Positions 34,087-42,885 of a stretch of 64,000 bases of DNA are shown in pieces. The notes below the pieces were generated by a model, which was given only the letters and a program-made list of their open reading frames with translations, had not been told where the DNA came from and did not search any database. Position numbers and translations under genes: made by a program. Origin of the DNA: Haloarcula sebkhae (GTDB lineage: Archaea; Halobacteriota; Halobacteria; Halobacteriales; Haloarculaceae); NCBI RefSeq assembly GCF_014647415.1, contig NZ_BMPD01000001.1:62001-126000 (forward strand), in the 5' to 3' direction. The stretch's first letter is position 1; the number at the start of each line of letters is the position of its first letter.

Positions 34087-34848
34087 CTATGGCCGATACC
34101 GCTCGGCGTGCTCCGGACAGAACTGTGGCTCCCGTAGCTGTGCGGCGACGACGTCGGGCTGGCGGTGGGAGTTGTGGAGCCGGCATGTTTCCTCGTCACA
34201 GAACGCCTCGCCAGTGTCGAGGTAGTGGCAGGCCTGCAGGACGTACCCCTTGAGCGCGTCGGTCGTCCGCGGGTCGTCCTCGACGAGGAACTCGCCCTCG
34301 ACTTCGTTTTCGAGTACCTCCCGAGGCGGTGTGCCACCGGAGAGCAGGGCGTGTTTCTGCTGTTCCTTGTAGTACTGCTCGGGCTTTGCGGGGGCTTCGT
34401 AGAGCCCCGGCACCGAGACGACCGCGGGCTGGCCGAGGACGTGCACGCGCTTGTGCCAGCGGCCGTCGTGGTCGCCCCAGGTCCCGACGACGCGGTCCAG
34501 CAGCGGGACGTGGAGGTGGTCGAGTGACCGCTCGGACTCGGGAATTCGTTCGTGGAGCGCCCGCTGGACCGCCAGCCCGTCGTAGATGACGCCGCCGGCC
34601 CGTTCGGGGGACTCCAGCGCTCGCTCCTCGTACCGGACGATACCCAGCATCGTGTTCCCGGTCTTGCGGTCGTACGGCGAGAGTACCCGCGCCTCCGCGA
34701 ACGATTCCGCCAAGTCCGAGTCACCGTGCAGCGAGAGAAACCGGTCCCGGACGGAGACAGTGGCCTCGATCCGTGCGTCGAGCCAGCCGGCGATGGCGTC
34801 GGCGTCGGCGACCGTCGTCGGGGCGCGGTATAGCGTGACGGACTCCAT
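34087..34848 (-). CDS. Conserved archaeal protein with C-terminal Cys/His cluster (DUF6775-like)
   Basis: 253 residues of unknown function. The C-terminus has a Cys/His-rich cluster ('FCDEETCRLHNSHRQPDV', then 'QFCPEHAERY') that looks like the zinc-binding tail of archaemetzincins, but no HExxH catalytic motif is seen. It recalls the DUF6775 'putative metallopeptidase' family; this assignment is from memory and tentative. The promoter contains a 21-nt motif (34859-34879) shared with the thi4 promoter, suggesting co-regulation with thiamine synthesis. Confidence 0.55.
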   Translation of the reverse strand: MESVTLYRAPTTVADADAIAGWLDARIEATVSVRDRFLSLHGDSDLAESFAEARVLSPYDRKTGNTMLGIVRYEERALESPERAGGVIYDGLAVQRALHERIPESERSLDHLHVPLLDRVVGTWGDHDGRWHKRVHVLGQPAVVSVPGLYEAPAKPEQYYKEQQKHALLSGGTPPREVLENEVEGEFLVEDDPRTTDALKGYVLQACHYLDTGEAFCDEETCRLHNSHRQPDVVAAQLREPQFCPEHAERYRP

Positions 34849-34858
34849 TTTATTTGCC

Positions 34859-34879
34859 AGTGGTATCGGTTGGTAATAC
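34859..34879 (-). promoter_or_regulatory. Shared 21-nt motif, copy upstream of the 34087-34848 gene
   Basis: Plus-strand reading: AGTGGTATCGG then TTGGTAATAC. It matches the element in front of thi4 at 16 of 21 positions without gaps and sits 11-31 nt before the start codon, overlapping the expected TATA and start of transcription. Likely a repressor site; candidate binders are the two HTH-ThiN proteins. Confidence 0.5.
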
Positions 34880-35029
34880 CGTTTGTGCCTCGGGGATCAC
34901 TGCGCATTGAGATGCAAAATAGAGAGTCAGAGTGAGCGAGTCAGTGTGGTGTTTCAGGCGAGAGACGGACACCGATCGCAGTGCTGGACAGGGCCGCCAC
35001 CGGACAGACTGAGCCGTTCCAGTCGAGCG

Positions 35030-35557
35030 TCACTGCTTCGGTTCGTGCGGGAGCGCCGTCGGGTCCGCGGTGAGCGCGTCGATGCAATCGGTGACGGACC
35101 ACGTCGTCTCTCCGTCAGTACACGGGTAGACCCCCACGAGATCGTCGTCCGCGTAAACGGCGACGGCTATCATCGGGAGTCGCAGCACCTCCGTACTGCC
35201 GCCGACGAGTAGCGACGAGGTCCGCGTCTCAAAGGGTGGTCGAAGACTCAGTCCCCGTTCGGTCGCCCATTGTTCGTACCGGTCGACAGTCTCCAGCACC
35301 TCGCCGTGTTCGCTCCGCTGGGACACGGGAATTTCCTCGGGCCACGTCTGGATATCGAAATCATCGACAACTCCCGTTGCGGCGAGTTCTGTGAACCGGT
35401 CGATAGCTGTCGTTCGGGGACCACAAACCGGCCGTCGACTCCAGAGGTGGACCGCGATCTCGCCGCCGACTGGCTCGTCAGACCCGTGGTTGTCGCTCCG
35501 CTGCATCTCTTCGGGCATTGGTTGATAATCACTAACATAGTTGTCGCACGCTTGCAT
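35030..35557 (-). CDS. Haloarchaeal conserved hypothetical protein
   Basis: 175 residues. It resembles a haloarchaeal family of short proteins with 'VAVHLWSRRP'-like N-terminus, 'DRYEQWATERGLSLRPPFET' in the middle and 'AVYADDDLVGVYPCTDGETT' near the end; relatives are sometimes named HTH-domain proteins, but no convincing HTH is visible here. The ATG at 35557 has a minus-strand TATA (ATAATATC, about 35575-35582) about 25 nt upstream. The promoter also holds a TTGTATTAG element like that of the tenA promoter. Confidence 0.6.
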   Translation of the reverse strand: MQACDNYVSDYQPMPEEMQRSDNHGSDEPVGGEIAVHLWSRRPVCGPRTTAIDRFTELAATGVVDDFDIQTWPEEIPVSQRSEHGEVLETVDRYEQWATERGLSLRPPFETRTSSLLVGGSTEVLRLPMIAVAVYADDDLVGVYPCTDGETTWSVTDCIDALTADPTALPHEPKQ

Positions 35558-35563
35558 AATTGT

Positions 35564-35585
35564 TTGTATTAGTGCGATATTATGG
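35564..35585. promoter_or_regulatory. Promoter element resembling tenA operator
   Basis: TTGTATTAG, four bases, then GATAT (plus strand), matching the 25604-25625 element at 16 of its first 21 positions. On the minus strand it overlaps the TATA of the 35030-35557 gene. It is a candidate second site for the tenA regulator. Confidence 0.4.
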
Positions 35586-35623
35586 CCTGAATGAGTAACT
35601 CACTCCGAAAAAGACAGACGCTT

Positions 35624-35629
35624 AAAAAA
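35624..35629 (-). terminator. T6 run after thi4
   Basis: AAAAAA on the plus strand is TTTTTT on the minus strand, 23 nt past the thi4 stop codon and preceded by a GC-rich segment; fits archaeal oligo-T termination. Confidence 0.5.
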
Positions 35630-35651
35630 CCAGCGGGACGTAGGGAGGATT

Positions 35652-36584
35652 TCAGTCGTCAGCAGGGGTTGCGTCGCGACTCGTAACGTCGACCGGCTCG
35701 GCGTCGACTTCAAGTTCATCAAGCGCGACCTGCGCGGCGCGCTTGCCGGAGACGAGCATGGCACCGAACGTCGGCCCCATGCGCGGGAGGCCGTAGGTGG
35801 TCGCGGTGGCCATGCCAGTAACGACGAGGCCGTCGTGGGCAAGACCGGTGTGTTCGACGACAGCGTCCTCGCTCTCGCCGACCCACATCGAGTCGTGGCC
35901 GGGCGAGTCGTGGCCGGGCGCGCCGTAGGTGTCGTCGTCGGTCTGGTCCATGCCGCTGGCTTCGTCTTCAAGGCCCGGTGCGTTGAGGACGCCGCGCTCG
36001 TCGAGTTTCTTGACCGCCATCGCGTCGTGGCCCGTCGCGTCGATGACGAGGTCGGCCTCGACGGCAATCGGGTCGACGCAGGTGATTTCGCGGGGTAGCG
36101 CATGGACCGGCGTCCAGTTCATCACGATACCGCCGACACGGTGATCCTCGCGGATGACGATGTCGGTGAACTCCGTCATGTTCTGCATCTTCGCGCCGGC
36201 GTCGCAGGCGGCCTTGATGAGGCCGGAACAGGCTTCCGGGCCGTTGGCGACGTAGAGACCCTCGCTGTCCTTGGACTGCTTGTGGTCGACTTCGAGTTCG
36301 TCGAGCACCTGCTGGGCAGGGTCCCGGACAGTGACCTTGTTCATCAGGAAGCCGCCGAGCCAGAAGCCGCCGCCGAGGTAGTTGTTCTTCTCGACGACCA
36401 TCACCTGCACGCCGCGCTCAGCGAGTTCCTTCGCAGCCATCAGTCCCGACGGGCCGCCACCGACGATGATGACGTCGGAGTCCGAGAAGTCCATGAACTC
36501 CTCGGTCCATTCCTGCCCGATTGCGCGTGTGACTTCCGCCTCGCCGACGTCGCTGAACTGTTCGAATGAATCGGAATCGCTCAT
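35652..36584 (-). CDS. thi4: Thiamine thiazole synthase, suicide-type Thi4
   Basis: 310 residues. FAD/NAD-like Rossmann start '[20 protein letters not shown]', '[17 protein letters not shown]' and the end '[20 protein letters not shown]' match the Thi4 family. Cys169 in '[14 protein letters not shown]' corresponds to the sulfur-donating cysteine of yeast Thi4; the methanogen enzymes have His there and use free sulfide. The Haloferax homologue is known to need this Cys. It makes the thiazole half of thiamine from NAD and glycine. The motif at 36592-36612 overlaps its promoter. Confidence 0.95.
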   Translation of the reverse strand: MSDSDSFEQFSDVGEAEVTRAIGQEWTEEFMDFSDSDVIIVGGGPSGLMAAKELAERGVQVMVVEKNNYLGGGFWLGGFLMNKVTVRDPAQQVLDELEVDHKQSKDSEGLYVANGPEACSGLIKAACDAGAKMQNMTEFTDIVIREDHRVGGIVMNWTPVHALPREITCVDPIAVEADLVIDATGHDAMAVKKLDERGVLNAPGLEDEASGMDQTDDDTYGAPGHDSPGHDSMWVGESEDAVVEHTGLAHDGLVVTGMATATTYGLPRMGPTFGAMLVSGKRAAQVALDELEVDAEPVDVTSRDATPADD

Positions 36585-36591
36585 ACCACCT

Positions 36592-36612
36592 AGTGATATT
36601 CATTGGTGATAC
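36592..36612 (-). promoter_or_regulatory. Shared 21-nt motif, copy upstream of thi4
   Basis: Plus-strand reading: AGTGATATTCA then TTGGTGATAC, 8-28 nt before the ATG. It matches 34859-34879 at 16 of 21 positions. On the minus strand it contains ATCACC and ATCACT as direct repeats 13 nt apart. No TPP riboswitch structure is seen; the leader is too short for one. Confidence 0.5.
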
Positions 36613-36674
36613 ATAGTCGTTCTGATGCAGCTATCGGTCGCTGTTCACACAGCATCAGGGAAAAATAGCCGCCG

Positions 36675-37463
36675 TCAGGCCCAGGCGCTCAGTCCATCAG
36701 CGGTCAGTACGTCCGTGCCGCCATCGGGTTGGCAGACAGCCCACCGCGAGTGGGCCGCGTCCTCGGGAAACAGGTGCTCAGGGACCAGCGGCATCGGCAC
36801 GGGTGGGTAGCCGCCGCGCCGCATCGCCGTCGGCCCGGGGAATCGCTCGACTACGTCGCCGCCCGCTGTCACCTCGAACTGCCCGTTGTCTGCCCGGCGA
36901 TAGGCGTGCTGGAAAGCGTGGCGGCCGGCATCGGCGAGCGAATCGACGTGTTTGAGAACGGCGACCACTTCCGTTCCGACACCGAGTTCGAGTCTGGGTC
37001 GTCCTTGATCGACTTTGACCTCGCGCCACTGGAGGTCATCGGCCGGTGCTCGCGCACAGGCGTATGTGCCATCAGAGAGCGGGACGCGGTCGGGGCCGTT
37101 GTAGAACTGCCGTCCGTCGGGGCCGTCGGCGGCCAGACAGGTGGGCTCACCCAGAACGGTGGCGACCATCTGGGTCAGTGTTGTTCCCATCGCCTCTGTC
37201 GACGGGACCACGAACAGACAGTCCCGCCCCTCCCGAACCGCATCGACAAACCGGGGAATGAGTCCATCAGGGCCGACGTTAGCTTCGGTCAGTGGTTCGA
37301 CAGCGATCGGCCGCGGATCTGTCGCATCCACGAGACCGACCGCGTCGTTGTTCGGCGTCGCGAGCGCGGGCGGTCGGCCGCTATCGTCACGTACCGCCAC
37401 ATCGTAGCCGGCCCGCTCGCACAGTGAAACACCGTGATCCCGGACCGATGGGTAGATGAGCAT
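36675..37463 (-). CDS. Conserved hypothetical protein
   Basis: 262 residues, acidic, no membrane segment. It begins 'MLIYPSVRDHGVSLCERAGY' and includes 'DCLFVVPSTEAMGTTLTQMV', reminiscent of a nucleotide-binding or hydrolase-like fold, but no family motif is recognised with confidence. A T5 run (36660-36664, minus strand TTTTT) follows its end as a possible terminator. No functional guess is offered. Confidence 0.6.
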   Translation of the reverse strand: MLIYPSVRDHGVSLCERAGYDVAVRDDSGRPPALATPNNDAVGLVDATDPRPIAVEPLTEANVGPDGLIPRFVDAVREGRDCLFVVPSTEAMGTTLTQMVATVLGEPTCLAADGPDGRQFYNGPDRVPLSDGTYACARAPADDLQWREVKVDQGRPRLELGVGTEVVAVLKHVDSLADAGRHAFQHAYRRADNGQFEVTAGGDVVERFPGPTAMRRGGYPPVPMPLVPEHLFPEDAAHSRWAVCQPDGGTDVLTADGLSAWA

Positions 37464-37540
37464 TCGCCCTTCGTAAGGGCGCTTCCCGTTTGAACCCTCG
37501 CCACTGATACCGGGGCGTTGCGTGGGCTACCGGCCCCTGC

Positions 37541-37999
37541 TCAGGTAGTCGCGGTAGCGGCCAGTGTCGAGAGCGTATCGGCGGCCCGAAGATCGTCGAT
37601 AGTGCAGTACCACGCGCCTTGGAGGCCGTGCTGGTCATTCTCGACAGGGGCGTTGAGCGGCACGAGGTCGTCTAGTTCGAACACCACGACGTTGTCCGTC
37701 TCCGAGAACGAGTCAATGAGGGCTCCCCAGTCGTCCGCGTCCATCGGTCCCGGGCCGCCACGGGTCTGATCCGTTCGATCGGTCACCGGGGCGTAGTGCG
37801 TGACCGCCGAGACCGGCGCAGTCCGGTAGAACGCCATGTAGTCGAACGACTCTGTCGTTCGGTCGTAGGACTCTGGTGACGGATAGAAGCCCTGTCGACA
37901 GCGTTCGAACGTCTCTGTCTGTGCGGCGACAACACACACCCGGGCCCCACCGGGTGCGTCGTCGGCCGGTGTGTCCTCGGTAAAGCGGTCGAGGTCCAT
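37541..37999 (-). CDS. Conserved hypothetical protein
   Basis: 152 residues, acidic and soluble. It contains 'GARVCVVAAQTETFERCRQG' and 'YMAFYRTAPVSAVTHYAPV', which look like a small alpha/beta domain found in haloarchaea; function unknown. It shares direction with the 36675-37463 gene, 77 nt apart, and may be co-transcribed. Confidence 0.6.
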   Translation of the reverse strand: MDLDRFTEDTPADDAPGGARVCVVAAQTETFERCRQGFYPSPESYDRTTESFDYMAFYRTAPVSAVTHYAPVTDRTDQTRGGPGPMDADDWGALIDSFSETDNVVVFELDDLVPLNAPVENDQHGLQGAWYCTIDDLRAADTLSTLAATATT

Positions 38000-38082
38000 A
38001 CCCGGCCCTTAGCCCGAACACGGAAGTGCGCCCCGCCAGCGGCGGCGGGAGACTGATATGGGTGCAGACCTGCATCACTGCC

Positions 38083-38202
38083 ATGACACAGCTACTCGTC
38101 TGCCAGCAGTGTGACACCGGGTTCGAGTATGACGCACCGGCGTTCAGCGCGACGTGTCCGGACTGTGGGCATCGACACCAGCCCCGAACTGGGTGCTGTT
38201 AG
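38083..38202 (+). CDS. 39-residue zinc-finger micro-protein
   Basis: Short ORF from ATG 38083 to TAG 38202. The product has two zinc knuckles, 'CQQCDTGFEY' and 'CPDCGHRHQP', and ends in 'TGCC'. CPxCG-type micro-proteins of 35-80 residues are common in haloarchaea and several are known to be expressed. It lies in the gap between two minus-strand genes and is easily missed by gene finders. The stop lies 30 nt from the end of the HTH_10 regulator gene (convergent). Role unknown. Confidence 0.65.
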   Translation: MTQLLVCQQCDTGFEYDAPAFSATCPDCGHRHQPRTGCC

Positions 38203-38231
38203 CGTCAGCGTACTGGTCGCAACCCCCGCAG

Positions 38232-38876
38232 CTACAGGTACGCCACCAGCGCGTCGGCTAGTTTCTTTTCAGCGCGCCGCAGATGGTCTTCCGCGGTTCG
38301 GCGCTGGACCCCAACACGGTCCGCGATAGCCGCCGTTGTCGTCTCGCGCGGCAGTTCGTAGTACCCGTGCTCGTACGCCGTCAGGAACACCTCGCGCTGG
38401 CGTGGCGAAAGAGACGGTACCACGTCGCCAGCGGTCACCAGCGGCGCGTCGGGCGTCACTGCCCCGACCTCACGTTTCGACTCGACAGTGACCTCGAACG
38501 CCGACACTAACGATCGGTACACTGCCGATAGCGCGTCGGAACTAAGCCCCAGCGCCCGGACGAGTTTGTGCCCCTCCGCGTACCGAAGCGGCGGCACGAG
38601 CAGACACCCCTCGTCGGCCAGATAGCGCTCGACGGTGTCCGCTAGATGGACCTTCAGACACGCCTCTGTGACCAGAACCTGCCCATCGTCCGTTTCGAGG
38701 CGCTCGGCGATACCAACAGTCTCGCGGACCTGTTCGACGACCGGCCCGACATCCCCACCGCGGACGTGGAGGAGGTCGCTATGGTCGGTACACCACAGTT
38801 CGATTCGCGTGCCGGTCCCGTCTGTCGCCGTCTCGTAGGTCCCATCACCGGCCACCCGGAACACCGCCTCGTACAT
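38232..38876 (-). CDS. HTH_10 (Bat-type) regulator, likely of hut genes
   Basis: 214 residues. The C-terminal about 55 residues are the bacterio-opsin-activator HTH_10 domain ('SPRQREVFLTAYEHGYYELP', 'ADRVGVQRRTAEDHLRRAEK'). The N-terminal 150 residues are a sensor-like region without recognised fold. It is divergent from the hut operon with an 81-nt gap containing a palindrome, so control of histidine utilisation is a strong contextual inference. A TATA (TTTTATAC, about 38895-38902, minus strand) sits about 25 nt before the ATG. Confidence 0.8.
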   Translation of the reverse strand: MYEAVFRVAGDGTYETATDGTGTRIELWCTDHSDLLHVRGGDVGPVVEQVRETVGIAERLETDDGQVLVTEACLKVHLADTVERYLADEGCLLVPPLRYAEGHKLVRALGLSSDALSAVYRSLVSAFEVTVESKREVGAVTPDAPLVTAGDVVPSLSPRQREVFLTAYEHGYYELPRETTTAAIADRVGVQRRTAEDHLRRAEKKLADALVAYL

Positions 38877-38884
38877 AGCAACTA

Positions 38885-38900
38885 ATACACATATGCGTAT
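38885..38900. promoter_or_regulatory. Palindrome between HTH_10 regulator and hutU
   Basis: ATACACATATGCGTAT is palindromic at 14 of 16 positions around CATATG. It is in the 81-nt space between the divergent genes and overlaps the regulator's TATA. Likely binding site of the HTH_10 protein. Confidence 0.5.
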
Positions 38901-38957
38901 AAAAACAGTTCCGAACGGAGGGTCTCCGCTATCACGCTAGGGCACGAATAGGAGGGT

Positions 38958-40706
38958 ATGGCACAGCAGTCTTCCCCGGACACCGACCACGACATCGGGA
39001 CTCCCTCGGAACAGTGGCGCGAGTACCAGGGTGCGCCCACCGGCACCGATATCGAGTGTGAAGGGTGGCGACAGGAGGCCGCGCTGCGGATGCTGAACAA
39101 CAACCTCGACCCTGAAGTCGCCGAGAATCCGGAGGAACTGGTCGTGTACGGCGGAACCGGGCGTGCGGCTCGGTCGTGGGACGCTTATGACGCCATCGTC
39201 GACGAACTCCGCGGACTCGGGGACACCGAAACCCTCCTCGTGCAGAGCGGCAAGCCGGTCGGTCGGTTCGAAACCCACGAAAAGGCCCCCCGCGTCCTCA
39301 TCGCGAACTCGAATCTCGTCGGTAAGTGGGACACCTGGGAGCACTTCCACGAACTCGAAGCGAAGGGGCAGATCATGTACGGCCAGATGACCGCCGGTTC
39401 GTGGGCCTACATCGGCACGCAGGGCATCATTCAGGGAACCTACGAGACGCTGGCCGCGCTCGCTCGGGAACACTACCCGGACAACGACGGCCTCCGCGGG
39501 AAGATTGTCGTCACCGGCGGCCTCGGGGGAATGGGCGGTGCGCAACCGCTCGCGGTGACGATGAACCACGGCGTCTGTATCGCGGCCGAAGTCGACGAGG
39601 ACCGTATCGACCGGCGCATCGAGACGGGGTATTGTCAGGAGAAGACCGACGACCTCCCAACGGCTATCGAGCGCACACAGGAGGCCGCGGCGAACGGTGA
39701 GCCCTACAGCATCGGTGTCCACATGAACGCCGCGGATATGCTTGCGGAGATGCGTGAGATGGGGTTCGTCCCCGATATAGTGACTGACCAGACAAGCGCA
39801 CACGACGAACTGGAAGGGTACTACCCCGCTGGCTACACCGTCGAGGAAGCCGACCGGCTCCGCGAGCGCGACCCCGAAACGTACGTCGCGGAGAGCCTCG
39901 ATACGATGGAACGACACGTCGAAGGCATTCTGGAACTGCAGGACAGGGGTGCCATCGCCTTCGAGTACGGCAACAACATCCGCGGGCAGGTCGAGGACCA
40001 GCGCGACCTCGACAGCGCGTTCGATTTCCCGGGATTCGTTCCCGCGTACATCCGCCCGCTGTTCTGTGAAGGCAAGGGGCCGTTCCGCTGGGCCGCGCTC
40101 TCGGGCGACCCCGCGGACATCCATCGGACTGACGACGCAGTCAAGGAGTTGTTCCCGGGGAAAGACGACCTCCATCGCTGGATCGACCTCGCCCAAGAGC
40201 AGGTGTCCTTTCAGGGGCTTCCCTCGCGAGTGTGCTGGCTGGGGTACGCGACCGAGGACGGACTGACCGAGCGCGCCCGCCTCGCGCTCCGTATCAACGA
40301 ACTCGTCGCCGACGGCGAGATTTCCGCGCCGGTCGTCGTCACGCGCGATCATCTGGACGCCGGGAGCGTGGCCTCGCCGAACCGCGAAACCGAGGCGATG
40401 AAGGACGGGACCGACGCAGTCGCCGACTGGCCGATTTTGAACGCCCTGCTGAACTGTGCGGCTGGCGCGGATATCGTCAGCGTCCACGACGGCGGCGGCG
40501 TCGGCATCGGCAACTCTCTCCACACGAACAACCACGTCGTCCTCGACGGGTCTGATCTCGCAGCCGAGAAGGCCCGCCGCGTGTTCACGACCGACCCCGG
40601 GATGGGTGTTATTCGCCACGCCGATGCGGGCTACGAGATCGCACAGGATATCGCCGACGAGAACGACGTGGCGGTCCCGATGCGCGACCGCGACCGCGAC
40701 CGATGA
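38958..40706 (+). CDS. hutU: Urocanate hydratase
   Basis: 582 residues. Second step of histidine degradation: urocanate to imidazolone propionate, NAD-dependent. The NAD-binding segment '[20 protein letters not shown]' and the active-site cysteine region '[17 protein letters not shown]' are present. The ATG is preceded by GGAGGGT. First gene of hutUGIH; it overlaps hutG by 4 nt. Confidence 0.97.
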   Translation: MAQQSSPDTDHDIGTPSEQWREYQGAPTGTDIECEGWRQEAALRMLNNNLDPEVAENPEELVVYGGTGRAARSWDAYDAIVDELRGLGDTETLLVQSGKPVGRFETHEKAPRVLIANSNLVGKWDTWEHFHELEAKGQIMYGQMTAGSWAYIGTQGIIQGTYETLAALAREHYPDNDGLRGKIVVTGGLGGMGGAQPLAVTMNHGVCIAAEVDEDRIDRRIETGYCQEKTDDLPTAIERTQEAAANGEPYSIGVHMNAADMLAEMREMGFVPDIVTDQTSAHDELEGYYPAGYTVEEADRLRERDPETYVAESLDTMERHVEGILELQDRGAIAFEYGNNIRGQVEDQRDLDSAFDFPGFVPAYIRPLFCEGKGPFRWAALSGDPADIHRTDDAVKELFPGKDDLHRWIDLAQEQVSFQGLPSRVCWLGYATEDGLTERARLALRINELVADGEISAPVVVTRDHLDAGSVASPNRETEAMKDGTDAVADWPILNALLNCAAGADIVSVHDGGGVGIGNSLHTNNHVVLDGSDLAAEKARRVFTTDPGMGVIRHADAGYEIAQDIADENDVAVPMRDRDRDR

Positions 40707-41626
40707 CCGACCTAACAGACCCGTCGCCGTGGATCGGCCCGTCCGGCGACCCAAACGACGAGCAGTTCGGTGACATCGTCGAGACGGCCACGCTCGCGAC
40801 CGCTGGCGAGTACGACGCTGTGTTGGTGGGCGAACCGTACGATGGGGCCGTCATCGGACGGCCGGGGGCGCGTGCCGGCCCGTCGGCCCTCCGGCGCGAA
40901 CTCGGCGGAACGAAGACACATCATATCGAACGTGGGCCGGTCCACGCAGTCGCCGACCTCGGTAACATTGAGGTCCCGGCCGGCAACGTCGAACAGGTCC
41001 AGCGTACCGTCCGTTCGGTAACGGACCGGGTCCACGCAACGAGCGCGGTGCCAGTGTTTCTCGGTGGCGACAACTCGCTGACGTTCCCGAACGCCGCGCC
41101 GCTGGTGGCTGATGGCACTGTCGGCGCGATCAGCTTCGACGCCCATCTCGATTGCCGCGCCGTGCAGGACGAACCGACGAGCGGGACGCCGTACCGTCAG
41201 CTCCACGATGCGGGCCTCGACACGCTGGCCGTCGTCGGCGCGCGTCACTTCGAAACCTCGACAGCGTACCACGACTACCTCGCCGAGCAGGGCGGGACAG
41301 TCTTGCCGCCGGAGTCGGTTGCCGGCGACCCCATTGGCGCGGCTGACGACGCTCTCGCCGCACTGGGCGACGTAGACGCCGTCTATGTCAGTCTGGACCT
41401 CGACGTGCTCGACGCCGCGACCGCACCGGGTGTGAGTGCGCCGACACCGGGCGGCCTCTCGACACGAGAACTGTTCCGGATGCTGGGTCGCGTGGCGTCC
41501 GACGACCGCATCGCCGGGTTCGAAGTGGTCGAGTGCGCGCCGCCGCTGGACACCGGGAACCGGACTGCCCGCGCCGGGGCCCGCGCCATCGCGCACTTCT
41601 TCAGCGGCCTGGGAGGTGACCGATGA
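40703..41626 (+). CDS. hutG: Formimidoylglutamase
   Basis: 307 residues, arginase/agmatinase fold. It cuts N-formimidoylglutamate to glutamate and formamide. Mn ligands are seen in '[10 protein letters not shown]' (Asp146, His148, Asp150) and 'VSLDLDVLD'. The first ligand motif, usually GGDHS, is 'GGDNS' with Asn124 in place of His. The ATG overlaps hutU's stop and the TGA overlaps hutI's start. Confidence 0.9.
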   Translation: MTDLTDPSPWIGPSGDPNDEQFGDIVETATLATAGEYDAVLVGEPYDGAVIGRPGARAGPSALRRELGGTKTHHIERGPVHAVADLGNIEVPAGNVEQVQRTVRSVTDRVHATSAVPVFLGGDNSLTFPNAAPLVADGTVGAISFDAHLDCRAVQDEPTSGTPYRQLHDAGLDTLAVVGARHFETSTAYHDYLAEQGGTVLPPESVAGDPIGAADDALAALGDVDAVYVSLDLDVLDAATAPGVSAPTPGGLSTRELFRMLGRVASDDRIAGFEVVECAPPLDTGNRTARAGARAIAHFFSGLGGDR

Positions 41627-42885
41627 CAACCCCCGACGCCGTGGTCTACGGCGCGGACGAACTCGTCGCGGGCCCGGCGGCGGACGGCCGCGGTCTGGAG
41701 ACCTACGAGGATGGCGCAATCGCCATCGTTGACGGCACGGTCGCGGCTGTCGGTCCGACGGCAGAGGTGACCGCTGAGTACCCGCCGGAGAACGCCCGGC
41801 ACGCTGTCAATGCCAGCGGTCAGGCCGTCGTTCCGGGCTTTGTCGACCCACACACCCATGCGCTGTTCGCCGGTGACCGCTCTGACGAGTTCGCTGCCAA
41901 ACTGCGCGGGAAGTCCTATCAGGATATCCTCGCCGAAGGCGGCGGCATCCTCCGAACGGTCCGAGCGGTCAGGGACGCTGACGAGGAAACGCTGCTGTCG
42001 AACCTGCTGGCCAATCTCGACACCATGCTCGCTCACGGGACGACGACAGTCGAGGTGAAGTCCGGATACGGGCTCGACACGGAGACAGAGCTACGGATGC
42101 TCCGGGTTATCGACAGCGCCGATGCCGTCCATCCCGTCGACGTGGTCCCGACATTCATGGGTGCACACGCGGTCCCCGAGGGGTGGGACGCCGACGACTA
42201 CACCGCGGCGGTCGTCGACGAGCAGATTCCAGCGGTCGAGTCACAGGGCATTGCTGAGTTCTGCGACGTGTTCTGCGAGGAGGGGGTCTTCTCAGTCGCG
42301 CAGTCCCGTCACGTCCTCGAATCGGGCATAGCCGCCGGCCTGACGCCGAAGGTCCATGCCGAAGAACTGGCGCACATCGGCGGGACGCAGTTGGCGGCGG
42401 ACGTGGGCGCGGCCAGTGCCGATCACCTCCTGCACGCGACCGACGACGACATCGACGCGCTGGTCGAAGCCGACGTGACGCCGGTGTTGCTCCCCGGAAC
42501 GGCGTTCGGTCTGGGCGCAACGTACGCGGACGCGACGGCGTTCCGCGACCGGGGTGCGCCCGTCGCGGTGGCGACGGATTTCAATCCGAACTGCCACAGC
42601 CACAGCATGGGCTTTGCGCTGTCGCTGGCCTGCGTCGAGATGGGACTGACGCCGGCCGAAGCGCTAATCGCTGGAACGAAACACGCCGCACTTGCACTGA
42701 ACAGGACTGATACACTCGGAACGCTCCGCGAGGGGGCTCCCGGTGACCTCGTCGTCCTTGCCGCGCCGAGTCACGTCCACATTCCATACCAGTACGGGAC
42801 CAATGTCGTCGACACCGTCCTGAAAGGCGGCTCGGTCGTCAGCACCCCAACACATGAGTCATACCACCGGGAGGCGCAACCATGA
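41623..42885 (+). CDS. hutI: Imidazolonepropionase
   Basis: 420 residues, amidohydrolase TIM barrel. The metal pair '[16 protein letters not shown]' and later histidines '[12 protein letters not shown]', 'HLLHATDDD' and the '[15 protein letters not shown]' segment match HutI. It opens imidazolone propionate to formimidoylglutamate. Coupled by 4-nt overlaps to hutG and hutH. Confidence 0.95.
   Translation: MTTPDAVVYGADELVAGPAADGRGLETYEDGAIAIVDGTVAAVGPTAEVTAEYPPENARHAVNASGQAVVPGFVDPHTHALFAGDRSDEFAAKLRGKSYQDILAEGGGILRTVRAVRDADEETLLSNLLANLDTMLAHGTTTVEVKSGYGLDTETELRMLRVIDSADAVHPVDVVPTFMGAHAVPEGWDADDYTAAVVDEQIPAVESQGIAEFCDVFCEEGVFSVAQSRHVLESGIAAGLTPKVHAEELAHIGGTQLAADVGAASADHLLHATDDDIDALVEADVTPVLLPGTAFGLGATYADATAFRDRGAPVAVATDFNPNCHSHSMGFALSLACVEMGLTPAEALIAGTKHAALALNRTDTLGTLREGAPGDLVVLAAPSHVHIPYQYGTNVVDTVLKGGSVVSTPTHESYHREAQP

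Noticed and set aside
36585-36674. TPP riboswitch upstream of thi4
   Set aside because: The putative leader is only a few nucleotides and has no THI-box-like conserved elements; a protein operator explains the region better.
38937-40754. 605-codon minus-strand open frame
   Set aside because: Antisense to hutU, whose motifs are complete; no promoter and shadow composition.
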